Assembly (NCBI GenBank): GCA_026713105.1 | Contig: JAPOPC010000055.1 | Location: 1-64,000, forward strand | DNA length: 64,000 bases | Source of the DNA: Acidimicrobiaceae bacterium | GTDB taxonomy: Bacteria; Actinomycetota; Acidimicrobiia; Acidimicrobiales; Poriferisodalaceae | Direction: 5' to 3' | Shown: positions 22,609-30,682 of the stretch, piece after piece | Layout of the letters: the number at the start of each line of letters is the position of its first letter | Position numbering within the stretch: position 1 is the stretch's first letter | The notes under the pieces: model-generated | Seen by the model: only the letters and a program-made list of their open reading frames with translations | The model's database searches: none | Told to the model about the DNA's origin: nothing | Translations under genes and position numbers: made by a program

Positions 22609-24407
22609 CCGCCGCACCCTTATCTGGCGAGCCCTCCTACGACGTCGTCTGGCCGGGATCCCCGTCGGGAATCGAGCAGCGGGAACTGGTGCCGCGGCTC
22701 GACACGCTGGCCGGCAAGCGCATCGGCTTCCTCTGGGACTACCTGTTCCGGGGCGACGAGCTGTTCCCGATCCTCGAGCGCGAGCTCGCTTCCCGCTATG
22801 GGGATGTGACCTTCGTCGGCTACGAAGCCTTCGGCAACACCCACGGCGGTGACGAAGCCGAGATGATTGACCGCTTGCCCGATTCGCTGCGCTCACGAGG
22901 TGTTGACGCGGTGGTGTCGGGCATGGGCTGCTGAGGCAGTTGCACGCCCGCCGTGGCGCGGGCAGCAGTGGCAGCCGAAGCGGCCGGGGTGCCGTCGGTC
23001 TCGGTGGTGTGCGAGAGCTTCGACGGCCAAGCCGTCGCGACCGCCCGCGGACACGGCTTCGACGGTCTGCAGTTGGCCGTCACCGTGGGCCACGTAGATG
23101 CCCAGTCGGCCGCCGAGATGGAACGCAACTTTGTCGACCACACCGTCGACGCCGTCATCGCCGGATTGACGAGGTCGGCCAACAGCGGCAACGGCACGAA
23201 CGGTGCAGTCGCGGGCATCGCCTCGGACCGCACCGATACAACGCAAGATGAGCCGAGCCCCATTCACTCGCACGCTGCTGAAGTGGCTCCCCATGACACG
23301 GTGGCGAGCGGTTCGATCGACGAGATCAATGACACCTTCGCCAGCCGTGGCTGGTCTGATGGCCTGCCGATCATCCCCCCGACACGCGAGCGCGTCGAGG
23401 CATTCCTGGCCGGCTCTGGTTTGGACCCGCAGCAATCGCTGGGCCTCGCCCGCACCACCGGGCGCGACATGACCGTGTGGTCGGTGGCAACCAACGCCGT
23501 CATGGCCGGCTGCGAGCCGCGTCACCTGCCGGTGCTGCTCGCGGCTGCGCGCATCCTGACCGACCCGCACTACGGCGCCGAGCACTCGGGCAACACCACC
23601 GGCGCCGACGCGTTGATGATCCTTGACGGACCGAACGCGGCCAAGCTCGGCTTCAACTCCGGCGTCGGGGCGCTGCGCGACGGCGTGCGTGCCAACACCA
23701 GCGTCGGGCGCTGGCTGCGGCTGTACCAGCGCAACGTCTTCGGCTTCACCGCCGCTGAGCATGACAAGTCCACGTTCGGGAACACATTCCGAGTCGTGCT
23801 GTGCGAGGACGCGGCCACGCTGGCCGACATCGGATGGGAGCCCGTCGGCGCCGAGTTCGGATTCGATCCCGACGATGACGTGCTGACGATGGCCCGTTTC
23901 AACAGCGGCGCGATCATCGGCAGCGTGTTCGGCTCAACCCCCGACGAGATCGTGCCGTACCTGGGTGACGGGCTTGCCCGCGTCACCGGCTGGGATCTCG
24001 GGCACCTGTACGGCCTCGGCCGGTTGCAGTACCGACCGCTCCTGGTGCTTTCGCCGATCCTGGCGCGCACGTGCGCGGCGGCTGGGTGGACGAAGGCCGA
24101 TCTTGCTGAGGCCCTCTTCGAACACGCTCGCATCCCGGCGTGGCGCTTCGAGAAGCTCATCGGGGAATGGTCCAACCTGGTCGCGGGCCGGCCACGACTG
24201 ACCGACATCGTCGCCGCCAGCGATCTGCCGCCCGAGTTCGCGACCTCAGACGACCCCGACCGGCTCGTGCCGATCGTCTCGACGCCCGCGAAGTTCGTCA
24301 TCGCGGTGGCAGGTGATGCGAACCGCACCAACGCCTACGTGTTCAGCCACGACGGCCCGCACGGCGACTACACCGCCAAGAGCATCGAACCGCTCAGCAG
24401 CACTTGA
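22605..24407 (+). CDS. UGSC-family selenoprotein (Sec encoded by TGA 22932)
   Basis: One 600-residue protein with an in-frame TGA at codon 110. The stretch around it reads SGMGC-U-GSCTPAVARAA, exactly the UGSC motif from which this family is named; the frames before and after the TGA are the same frame, with continuous high-GC coding and no start signal after it. Residues 1-190 form the UGSC domain with FDGQAVATARGHG; residues 230-600 form a second domain with TFASRGWSDGLPIIPPTRER and a conserved end (AKFVIAVAGDANRTNAYVFS). The catalytic role is unknown; the Cys-Sec-Gly-Ser-Cys cluster suggests redox or thiol chemistry. ATG overlaps the permease stop. Selenocysteine machinery is not in the window. 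Confidence 0.85.
22946..22963 (+). promoter_or_regulatory. SECIS-like hairpin after the Sec codon
   Basis: Eleven nt after the TGA, GCCCGC (22946-22951) pairs with GCGGGC (22958-22963) around a CGTGGC loop. The loop holds a GU about 18 nt from the TGA, the position and feature expected for a bacterial SelB-binding SECIS. Confidence 0.6.
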
Positions 24408-24453
24408 CGGGCGTCGGGGGATGCGTGTGCTGAACGGCGCGAGGCGCAGATTC

Positions 24454-24609
24454 CTAGTCCTCGTCCGGCGGAGCAGGACTCGCCGGCGACTCTTCGGGAG
24501 GTGGCGGAGCGTATAGGTCCGCCGGAAACTGCTCGAGCGGGAACTCTTCGTCTGGCATGTAGCCGCCACGGCGCTCAAAGAGTCCCAATCCCCTGCGGTC
24601 GCGAGCCAT
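24454..24609 (-). CDS. Small Pro-rich protein overlapping the DUF6338 gene
   Basis: 51 residues from ATG 24609, which has a good AAGGAG ribosome site 7 nt upstream. The sequence is basic then acidic: RDRRGLGLFERRGGYMPDEE, then a Pro-rich tail ending in DED. It overlaps the end of the DUF6338 gene by 35 bp in another frame. DUF6338-type genes are often followed by such small proteins with a G-Y-x-P start, so a partner role is plausible (recollection of family context, not tested). Confidence 0.65.
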   Translation of the reverse strand: MARDRRGLGLFERRGGYMPDEEFPLEQFPADLYAPPPPEESPASPAPPDED

Positions 24610-25240
24610 CGCTGTCTCCTTGGTTGAGCGGTGTGAACTCGAGTGTCTCAACATCGTCCCACTTGACGAGCAAGCCGGTGCACCGTCGTTGACTTCCGGC
24701 CCACAGTGGCTCGCCGTCGTCGGTCCTGAGGATCGTACCTTCATCAGTGAGTTGAACTGCACGAGAAATATAGATGTCTCTCTTTGGGCCCTGCGCTGAG
24801 GCATACGAATCGCGGTCGTAGACACCGCCAACCCAGCGGCCCGACTTGAGCCTGCACCGAACTATCCCGGTCTTCTCTCGCTGAAACAAGTGTGCCCATG
24901 CGTTCGGCGCGTTCCTGTTGCCCTCGGCGGGACGGCCGAGCCGTGCTGCGAGCGCTCCCAAGGCGACCGACGCCAACAAGTACCCGGATGGGGCGAAAGC
25001 AAGCAGCCACCACGGCAACGGCTTCAAGTTGCGGAAATCGTCCCAATAGGTCTGCATCAACCGATAGAGCGGCAGTGCCAGCAACCCCAGGATGGCGGCC
25101 GAAATGGCTGTGAGGCGAAACAGCCAATCACTCGCCTTTCGCGAGTACACCTCGTGTCGACGCTCGTAGGCCCAGACTGCTGCAACGCCGGGAATGAGCA
25201 TTGCGGCTAAGGCCAACGCTGCGTACGCGATGTTCGTCAT
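24575..25240 (-). CDS. DUF6338-family membrane protein
   Basis: A 221-residue protein with three hydrophobic segments at the N-terminus (IAYAALALAAMLIPGVAAVW, LFRLTAISAAILGLLALPLY, LLASVALGALAARLG), then a cytoplasmic part with AWAHLFQREKTGIVRCRLKS, GRWVGGVYDRDSYASAQG and RDIYISRAVQL, matching the DUF6338 soluble domain with its WVGG strand. The family function is unknown. Followed in an overlapping frame by the small Pro-rich protein, so the two are likely made together. The right flank is the IS3 remnant, consistent with an accessory origin. Confidence 0.75.
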   Translation of the reverse strand: MTNIAYAALALAAMLIPGVAAVWAYERRHEVYSRKASDWLFRLTAISAAILGLLALPLYRLMQTYWDDFRNLKPLPWWLLAFAPSGYLLASVALGALAARLGRPAEGNRNAPNAWAHLFQREKTGIVRCRLKSGRWVGGVYDRDSYASAQGPKRDIYISRAVQLTDEGTILRTDDGEPLWAGSQRRCTGLLVKWDDVETLEFTPLNQGDSDGSRPQGIGTL

Positions 25241-25346
25241 CGCAAGCTGCTTAGCGATATCGCTCAGGCCCCGTCAAGGCAATTTCGAAGCTGCGGGAGG
25301 CACAAGGCTCACTAATTGTGAGTGCTTGGGGGATGTCGAGCTGGGG

Positions 25347-25499
25347 GACCGCAAACGCTGGCGCACACGCATCGAGCTGGCCAACGCGATCTTCGAATAT
25401 CTCGAGATCTGGCACAACCGGCAGCGACGGCACACCTCGCTTGGCATGCTCACTCCCATCGAATTCGAAGCTCGACACCGACACCAACCGGCAGCATGA
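25347..25499 (+). mobile_element. IS3-family transposase (OrfB) C-terminal remnant
   Basis: The last 50 codons of a frame read DRKRWRTRIELANAIFEYLE, IWHNRQRRHTSLGMLTPIEF, the C-terminal end of an IS3-type DDE integrase. The DDE catalytic core is absent upstream and no terminal inverted repeats were found; this is a broken, immobile fragment. It lies within the accessory stretch 24420-27460. Confidence 0.8.
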
Positions 25500-25659
25500 A
25501 TCCAGTAATCCGCCCCCACCGAACACAGGGACCCCCAGAGCCTCCACCAAAACCGGGGCGATTCACAGCCCAAGACAGCAGTGACGGCGCGTGTCCGTGT
25601 GCCTTGTGAGCGCTCACCGGTAGTCGTGTGGGCGTGGCCGCGACGGTGAGCGAGCGGCC
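25500..25659. other. Non-coding gap after IS3 remnant
   Basis: 160 bp with no supported gene; C-rich start (CCCCCACCGAACACAGGG) may contain the former right end of the IS, but no matching left end was found. Confidence 0.3.
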
Positions 25660-26013
25660 CTAACGGACGCGGTGTTTTTTGCAGCGCGCCCACAGCGCCA
25701 CGCCGGCGACGATGGCCACACCGGCGAGCAGAAATCCGGCGTAGCCAATGGCTCCCGAACCGCGCAACCACACAGCCGCCAGGAACACCGCCGACCCGGC
25801 GACGGTGACGACCATCTCGCCGCGGCTCGTGAACTTGTCGCGTTTGAGCGCCCACAGCAGCACGGCTCCGAGCACGCAGGCCCACATAGCCAGCTCCGCC
25901 TGCCATCCGACGAATTCGCGCAGGAAGCCGTCCGCAAGCATCGGAGCCATCCAGAGATACCACCGCTCCGGCGCTGCGGCCGTGTCGGCCGGCGGGTCGC
26001 TCTGCTCAGCCAA
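25660..26013 (-). CDS. Small three-helix membrane protein
   Basis: 117 residues with about three hydrophobic segments (AELAMWACVLGAVLLWALK, VVTVAGSAVFLAAVWL, AIGYAGFLLAGVAIVAGVAL) and a basic C-terminus (CKKHRVR). It begins 12 bp after the frameshifted small gene at 26026 and may have been its operon partner. No family recognised. Confidence 0.6.
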   Translation of the reverse strand: MAEQSDPPADTAAAPERWYLWMAPMLADGFLREFVGWQAELAMWACVLGAVLLWALKRDKFTSRGEMVVTVAGSAVFLAAVWLRGSGAIGYAGFLLAGVAIVAGVALWARCKKHRVR

Positions 26014-26025
26014 CGCTCCGGCCGG

Positions 26026-26204
26026 TCAGCTGCGGGCCAGAACGGTGCTGCCGGCGCCCAGCCGGCCCGGCACGACGAGATACGCCAGCGACGCGGCGTT
26101 TCCGTCGCCGGAGAACGGCCAGCCTGCGAGCGCGGCGTGAGCGATCAGCGGCACTCCCCAGCGAGCAGAGCCAGCCCCAGTCCGATACGGCGACGGCGTT
26201 TCAT
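26026..26204 (-). pseudogene. Frameshifted small membrane or secreted protein
   Basis: ATG 26204 reads a basic N-terminus and hydrophobic segment (MKRRRRIGLGLALLAG), then runs into TGA at 26145. One extra G in the G4 run at about 26156-26159 would continue the frame as GVPLIAHAALAGWPFSGDGN to a stop at 26026, giving about 59 residues. A one-base loss in a homopolymer explains this simply, whether as true mutation or as a sequencing error. Confidence 0.45.
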
Positions 26205-26351
26205 AGCACCAACTCTAGCCCTGCCGCGACATTCACAGCCCTGTAGCCGCAGCAGCACCGGCAGGCTAACGGTACGCAGACGAGCCAGCGGCCGGGCCAG
26301 CGAGCCTGCGGCTGGGGCCGATGTCGGCCAGATGCGCCCTATCAGGCGCTT

Positions 26352-26357
26352 TACACT
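26352..26357 (+). promoter_or_regulatory. -10 box for the HTH gene
   Basis: TACACT, 6 nt before ATG 26364, the leaderless pattern seen elsewhere. Confidence 0.5.
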
Positions 26358-26363
26358 CTGGCC

Positions 26364-26603
26364 ATGCTGGTAACAACCGCAACCGGCCTGGCCAACCTCG
26401 GCCGTCTCTGATCGAAATGGCAGGCCCTGCAAGACGAGCAGGCCGCGATCCGGGCCCGAATGATCGAGCTAGCCCGCCGGCTGCACCGCTCCGGAGAGAG
26501 CGTCAGCGCCATGGCCCGCACAGCAGGCGCGTCCCGCCAGGCCGTTCACGCTCGGATCGAAGCCGACGCGTCAAGCGGTTTGCGCAGCACGACTCAGCCA
26601 TAA
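26364..26603 (+). pseudogene. HTH protein interrupted by in-frame TGA
   Basis: From ATG 26364, 15 codons (MLVTTATGLANLGRL) reach TGA at 26409, and the same frame continues as SKWQALQDEQAAIRARMIEL and ARRLHRSGESVSAMARTAGA followed by SRQAVHARIEAD to TAA at 26601. The second part is a convincing helix-turn-helix (SVSAMARTAGASRQAVHARI). The promoter sits at the first ATG, so a nonsense mutation (for example TGG to TGA) seems likely; translation from ATG 26460 would rescue only the HTH. This lesion is one of three in 900 bp. Confidence 0.55.
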
Positions 26604-26604
26604 G

Positions 26605-27095
26605 CGCCCGTTTCCGCATCGTCTGCTGGGCGATGCTGCTGATCGGAGCCCCGCTATTTGTTCTGGGTCCCTGGCTCTTTGTCGATGGCCCATACGGCTA
26701 CCTGTCACCGGGAGCGTGGGGCACGGGACTCATGGCCGGCGGCTCGGGAGTGCTGCTCGGGGACGTCATCCGCCGCCGCCGTTGCGGCACTCGTGCTCCG
26801 GAACGCAGTCGCAGCGACAGTCTGTCGTGAGCACCGCAGCCGCGTCGAGTCCCTCGCCATTGACCGACGCATCGGCCGCTCGGCCATGCTCACCGCTCAG
26901 GCCGAAGTCGAGCTGTCCATCACCATCGAGCGGCTGCGCCGCGACTGCGGCCAGTACCTCGATCTCGACCAGGTGGCCGACCGCCTGACATTCCGGATCG
27001 ATCCGCTGCACCGAGATGTCGAGCGCTACATCGACCGCGGTGTCGGCCAGTCGCCGGCGGCATCACCCGAGCAGACTACTTCACCGAATTGGTGA
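26605..27095 (+). pseudogene. Probable frameshifted two-helix membrane protein
   Basis: One frame (26605 to about 26780) encodes RFRIVCWAMLLIGAPLFVLG and TGLMAGGSGVLLGDVI; a second frame from about 26765 to 27095 continues AAAVAALVLRNAVAATVC, then a soluble part with AMLTAQAEVELSITIERLRR. The two join naturally at the CCGCCGCCG tract near 26770. No start codon is clear upstream (ATG 26633 is the first in frame). Function unknown. Confidence 0.35.
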
Positions 27096-27240
27096 CTCTC
27101 GCAGCGACCGCGGCCATGATCAGCAGGGTCGCCAGGAACGTCAGGCTGACTACCGTCGGAGCCGAGCGCCCTATGAGCACTCCCGCAGCGGAACCGCCGA
27201 AGCTCGCCAACGCAATGATCAAAAGGCGTCGCCACGTCAC
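27076..27240 (-). CDS. Small two-helix membrane protein (54 aa)
   Basis: GTG 27240 opens TWRRLLIIALASFGGSAAGV and SLTFLATLLIMAAVAARVT, two hydrophobic helices with a short loop (IGRSAPTVV), ending at TAG 27076. The codon usage is GC-rich and the sequence is clearly membrane-like. The frame continues further upstream through the UGSC fragment, which is antisense. Low support because it is short and lacks a clear ribosome site. Confidence 0.4.
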   Translation of the reverse strand: MTWRRLLIIALASFGGSAAGVLIGRSAPTVVSLTFLATLLIMAAVAARVTNSVK

Positions 27241-27308
27241 CGCCGCATTCCACCCGCCGCTCGCTGTCGAGTACGGCGGGCCGCCAGGAGACAACGGCAG
27301 CCCGTGTA

Positions 27309-27456
27309 TATCGACGTCTCGATCGTGTCGGAGCCGGCGAAGTTCGTCATCGCGGTGGCAGGTGACGCGAACCGCACGAACGCCTACGTGTTCAGCCACG
27401 ACGGGCCGCACGGCGACTACACCGCCGCGGCGGTCGAGTACCTCAGCAGCGACTGA
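27309..27456 (+). pseudogene. 3' fragment of a second UGSC-family gene
   Basis: 27320-27460 aligns without gaps to 24271-24411, the end of the UGSC selenoprotein gene, with about 20 differences in 141 positions. The translation AKFVIAVAGDANRTNAYVFS and GPHGDYTAAAVEYLSSD to TGA keeps the frame. No upstream part of the protein remains, so this is the stump of a paralogue rather than a recent copy. Confidence 0.85.
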
Positions 27457-27475
27457 CGGGCAGGCTTACAAACTT

Positions 27476-27490
27476 GCCGCGACACGCGGC
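27476..27490 (-). terminator. Hairpin after ctaF
   Basis: GCCGCG (27476-27481) and CGCGGC (27485-27490) pair around a three-base loop 6 bp past the ctaF stop, followed on the minus strand by AAGTTTGT. It would end the cytochrome oxidase operon. Confidence 0.55.
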
Positions 27491-27495
27491 GGGGC

Positions 27496-27882
27496 TCAAC
27501 AGCTTGGGTTGGGGCTGAGATCGCAGCCTGCGGGGTCGGTCCAGAACACCATCGAGGTGCCCATTGCCGCGTAGACGGCGACGGCGAGCACCAATCCCCC
27601 GACGAAGAGCCATGTGAAGAGCTTGTTGTCGAAACGCAGGTGCATGAAGTACGCCACCACGATCTCGAACTTGACGACCATCAAGATCAGCAGCATCGGA
27701 ACTTCGAGCGGGCCGACTTTGTCGTCGAAGAAGTAGATCAAGACCTCGGCAGCCGTCAGCACCGCCAGCAGCAGTGCAACCTTGATGTAGCCGAAATCGC
27801 TCAGGCCATGGTCATGATCGTCGTGAGCGTCGTCGAGTTCGTCGTGAAGCTCTTCAGGGGCGGTCTCGGTGGCGGTACTCAT
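27496..27882 (-). CDS. ctaF: Cytochrome c oxidase subunit IV (CtaF/CyoD type)
   Basis: A 128-residue accessory subunit of the caa3 oxidase. After an acidic, His-rich N-terminus (DDAHDDHDHGL, residues 18-28) it has three transmembrane helices: YIKVALLLAVLTAAEVLIYF, VPMLLILMVVKFEIVVAYFM (containing FEIVVAYFMHL, the COX4-pro signature) and LFVGGLVLAVAVYAAMGTSM. It is the last gene of the operon, 10 bp after ctaE, and is followed by a hairpin terminator. Its exact contact in the complex is unknown here. Confidence 0.88.
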   Translation of the reverse strand: MSTATETAPEELHDELDDAHDDHDHGLSDFGYIKVALLLAVLTAAEVLIYFFDDKVGPLEVPMLLILMVVKFEIVVAYFMHLRFDNKLFTWLFVGGLVLAVAVYAAMGTSMVFWTDPAGCDLSPNPSC

Positions 27883-27892
27883 CGATCTCCCC

Positions 27893-28573
27893 CTACGGAA
27901 TCAGGTACACGACCGCGAAGATCACGATCCAGACGATGTCGACGAAGTGCCAGTACAGGCCGATGATCTCGACGGTCTCGGCCCGCTCAGTGCCGATGAT
28001 CCCTCGATTCACCATCACCCACAGCGTGACCAGCATGATGATGCCCAGCGACACATGGACGCCGTGGAAGCCGGTCAAGGTGTAGAACGCCGACGACGAG
28101 ATGCTGACGGTGTATCCGAGGCCTTCGCGGTAGAAGCTCGTGAACTCATACACCTGCCCGGCGATGAACACAGCGCCCTGGGCGGCGGTGGTCAGCAGCC
28201 ACAGCTTGCAGCGCTCCATCTCGCCACGGGAGATCGCCGACACGGCCAGCACCATGGTGAGCGAGCTCATCAGCAGCACAAACGAGCTCACCGAGGTGAA
28301 CGGGATGTCGAACAGATCGGCCGCCCTCAGCGACTCTTCGCCGGAAAGCGGCTGACGGTTGCGCAGCAGCAGGTACGTCGAGATCAGCGCGCCGAACAGC
28401 AGGCAATCTGAGCCCAGGAAGGCCCACATCGTCATCTTCTCGTTGGACAGGCTCGTCGTGGGCGGGACGATCTCGTAGTCGTCCCACTCCGTACGTGGGT
28501 AGGCGGCCGGCGGCTCGTCGTCCTCGACCGGCTCGGCGGCGGCTGTGCTGGAGGCCGTCGGGGTATCAGTCAC
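27893..28573 (-). CDS. ctaE: Cytochrome c oxidase subunit III
   Basis: 226-residue membrane subunit with the five-helix form typical of caa3 oxidases (no N-terminal two helices). Seen: MWAFLGSDCLLFGALISTYL (about 49-68), the acidic residue region EFTSFYREG, and FHGVHVSLGIIMLVTLWVMV with the family GFHGxHV motif; the C-terminus ends in IVFAVVYLIP. Stabilises subunit I. Overlaps ctaD by 8 bp and precedes ctaF by 10 bp. Confidence 0.95.
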   Translation of the reverse strand: MTDTPTASSTAAAEPVEDDEPPAAYPRTEWDDYEIVPPTTSLSNEKMTMWAFLGSDCLLFGALISTYLLLRNRQPLSGEESLRAADLFDIPFTSVSSFVLLMSSLTMVLAVSAISRGEMERCKLWLLTTAAQGAVFIAGQVYEFTSFYREGLGYTVSISSSAFYTLTGFHGVHVSLGIIMLVTLWVMVNRGIIGTERAETVEIIGLYWHFVDIVWIVIFAVVYLIP

Positions 28574-30647
28574 CGGCGGCCTCCCCGTTTCCAGTGCTGG
28601 AAGTCAACACGCCGTTGCCGTCGTCGTGGCCGTTGGGCCCGCCGTCATGATCGTCATCGTGGGCCCCGTCACCATGGTCCCCGTCATCGTGACCGTGGCC
28701 GTGGCCCGCGTCGGGATCGGTTGCCGGCTCGAGCGTCCAGCCGAACATCGAGCCGACCAGCAGCAACAGTCCGATGCCGGCGATCCACAGGTTGTAGATC
28801 AGCCCGAATCCGATGAGCGGCAGGCCTACTGCCAACACGATCGGCCAGTACGACGGCGATGGCAGGTGGGGGTGCTGGTCGCCGCGCTGGGCGATGTCGT
28901 TGCCGTTGGCAATCCGCCGCAGCTTGCCGTTCTCGTCGGGCTGGTACTTCTTGTGCCAGAAGTCGTCGACATCGGTCACCACCGGCACGTAGTCGAAGTT
29001 GTGCTCAGGCGCCGGCGAGGGAATCGCCCACTCCAGCGTGCGGCCGTCCCACGGGTCTGCTTCGGCCTGCGGCTCGAGACCCCGGCGATATCGGCCCCAC
29101 GTCCGGAAGATGTTGACGGCCAAGATCGTCATGGCGATGAACATGAAGAAGTAGCCGATCGTGGCGATCTTGTTCCAGAACTCGAAACCGTCGAACTCGC
29201 CGTACACGCTGTGGCGGCGAGCCATGCCCTGCAAGCCGACGATGTGCATCGGGCCGAACGTGATGTTGAAGCCCAAGAGCATGAGCCAGAAATGCCAGCG
29301 GCCGAGCCGGTCGTTCAAGTGGTAGCCGAACGCCTTGGGCCACCAGTAATAGATGCCGGCGAACATGCCCATGAGAGCGCCGCCGACAAGCACGTAATGG
29401 AAGTGCGCCACGATGAAATACGTGTCGGTCTGCTGCGTGTCTGCAGGCGCGATCGCGTGCATGACGCCTGACAGGCCGCCGATGGTGAACATCGAGACCA
29501 GCGACACCGAGAACATCATCGGCACCGTGAAGCGGACTTTGCCGGCCCACATGGTCGCGATCCAGTTCAGGATCTTCACACCTGTAGGCACCGCAATGAA
29601 CATGGTCGTCGCCGAGAATGCCGCCACCGATACCGGTCCCATGCCGGCGGTGAACATGTGGTGGGCCCACACGCCCCAGCCCATGAAGCCGATCGCGGCG
29701 CCCGACAGGACCACGATCGGGTAGCCAAACAGCGGCTTGCGGCTGAACACCGGCAGCGTCTCAGACACGACGCCGAACGCTGGCAGGATCAGGATGTACA
29801 CCTCAGGGTGGCCGAATATCCAGAACAGGTGCTGCCACAGCAACGGATCGGCGCCCGCGTCCACGTTGAAGAAGTTCGAGTCGAAGGTGCGGTCGAAGGT
29901 CAGCAGCACCAGTGCCACGGTGATGACCGGCAGCGCGAACACCAGCAGGAACTGCACCACCAGGATCATCCAGGTGAAGACCGGCATGCGCAGCAGCGTC
30001 ATGCCCGGGCAACGCATGTTGATGATGGTCACGAGCAGATTCAGCGCACCCAGCAGCGAGGCGATACCGGCGATCTGCAGGCCCAGGGCGTAGAAGTCCA
30101 TGCCGTTGCTGGGGCTGAACGCCATCCCGGTGTTGGGCGCGTAGGCGAACCAGCCTCCGTCGGCGCCTCCGCCCAGGAACCAGCTCAAGTTCAGGAAGAT
30201 TCCGCCGAAGACGAAGATCCACAAACCCAGCGCGTTCATCCGCGGGAAAGCCACGTCCCGAGCGCCGATCTGCAGCGGCACGAGATAGTTGGCGAACGCA
30301 TTCGCCAGCGGCATGATCACCAGGAAGACCATCGTGACGCCGTGCATCGTGAAGAGCTGGTTGTACGCGTCGGCGCTCAGCACCTCGCCGTCGGGTGCCC
30401 ACAGCTGCAGGCGCACCAATCCGATCTCGATGCCGCCCACGAGGAACCAGAACAGCGCAGCAGCGCCGTACATGATCCCGATCTTCTTGTGGTCCACCGT
30501 GAAGAGCCACTCGCGCCAGCCCGTCGCGTGCGTGGGGCGGGCAAAGACGCCAGTACGCGGCGCTTCGTCGTGATCGGGGGCGCCGTCAGCCACCTCGAGC
30601 TCGGTGCTCGGCCCAGCGCTGTCCGGCTGATCGGTGATGATTGCCAT
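28566..30647 (-). CDS. ctaD: Cytochrome c oxidase subunit I
   Basis: Catalytic haem-copper subunit (693 aa, 12+ helices) reducing O2 to water and pumping protons. All ligands are present: MHGVTM (haem a His), FGHPEVYILILPAFG (CuB His, cross-linked Tyr), WAHHMFTAG (two CuB His) and AHFHYVL (haem a3 and a His). A C-terminal extension contains PSPSYWPIVLAVGLPLIGFG and two further helices (subunit-IV-like), then a His/Asp-rich tail (HGHGHDDGDHGDG, about 655 on). Haem A comes from CtaB/CtaA at 35147-37090. Overlaps ctaE by 8 bp. Confidence 0.98.
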   Translation of the reverse strand: MAIITDQPDSAGPSTELEVADGAPDHDEAPRTGVFARPTHATGWREWLFTVDHKKIGIMYGAAALFWFLVGGIEIGLVRLQLWAPDGEVLSADAYNQLFTMHGVTMVFLVIMPLANAFANYLVPLQIGARDVAFPRMNALGLWIFVFGGIFLNLSWFLGGGADGGWFAYAPNTGMAFSPSNGMDFYALGLQIAGIASLLGALNLLVTIINMRCPGMTLLRMPVFTWMILVVQFLLVFALPVITVALVLLTFDRTFDSNFFNVDAGADPLLWQHLFWIFGHPEVYILILPAFGVVSETLPVFSRKPLFGYPIVVLSGAAIGFMGWGVWAHHMFTAGMGPVSVAAFSATTMFIAVPTGVKILNWIATMWAGKVRFTVPMMFSVSLVSMFTIGGLSGVMHAIAPADTQQTDTYFIVAHFHYVLVGGALMGMFAGIYYWWPKAFGYHLNDRLGRWHFWLMLLGFNITFGPMHIVGLQGMARRHSVYGEFDGFEFWNKIATIGYFFMFIAMTILAVNIFRTWGRYRRGLEPQAEADPWDGRTLEWAIPSPAPEHNFDYVPVVTDVDDFWHKKYQPDENGKLRRIANGNDIAQRGDQHPHLPSPSYWPIVLAVGLPLIGFGLIYNLWIAGIGLLLLVGSMFGWTLEPATDPDAGHGHGHDDGDHGDGAHDDDHDGGPNGHDDGNGVLTSSTGNGEAAGD

Positions 30648-30682
30648 CAGGTCGTCCTCCTAGGCCCGTGCGCCAGTGCTCA

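Noticed and set aside
22932-22953. Frameshift or two separate genes in the UGSC locus
   Set aside because: The frame is the same before and after the TGA and no indel is needed; the UGSC motif explains the stop as Sec.
26409-26440. TGA in the HTH gene as a selenocysteine codon
   Set aside because: A short CCTGC/GCAGG hairpin follows, but its loop lacks GU, the residue is not in a redox motif, and the context looks like a Trp codon lost to a stop.
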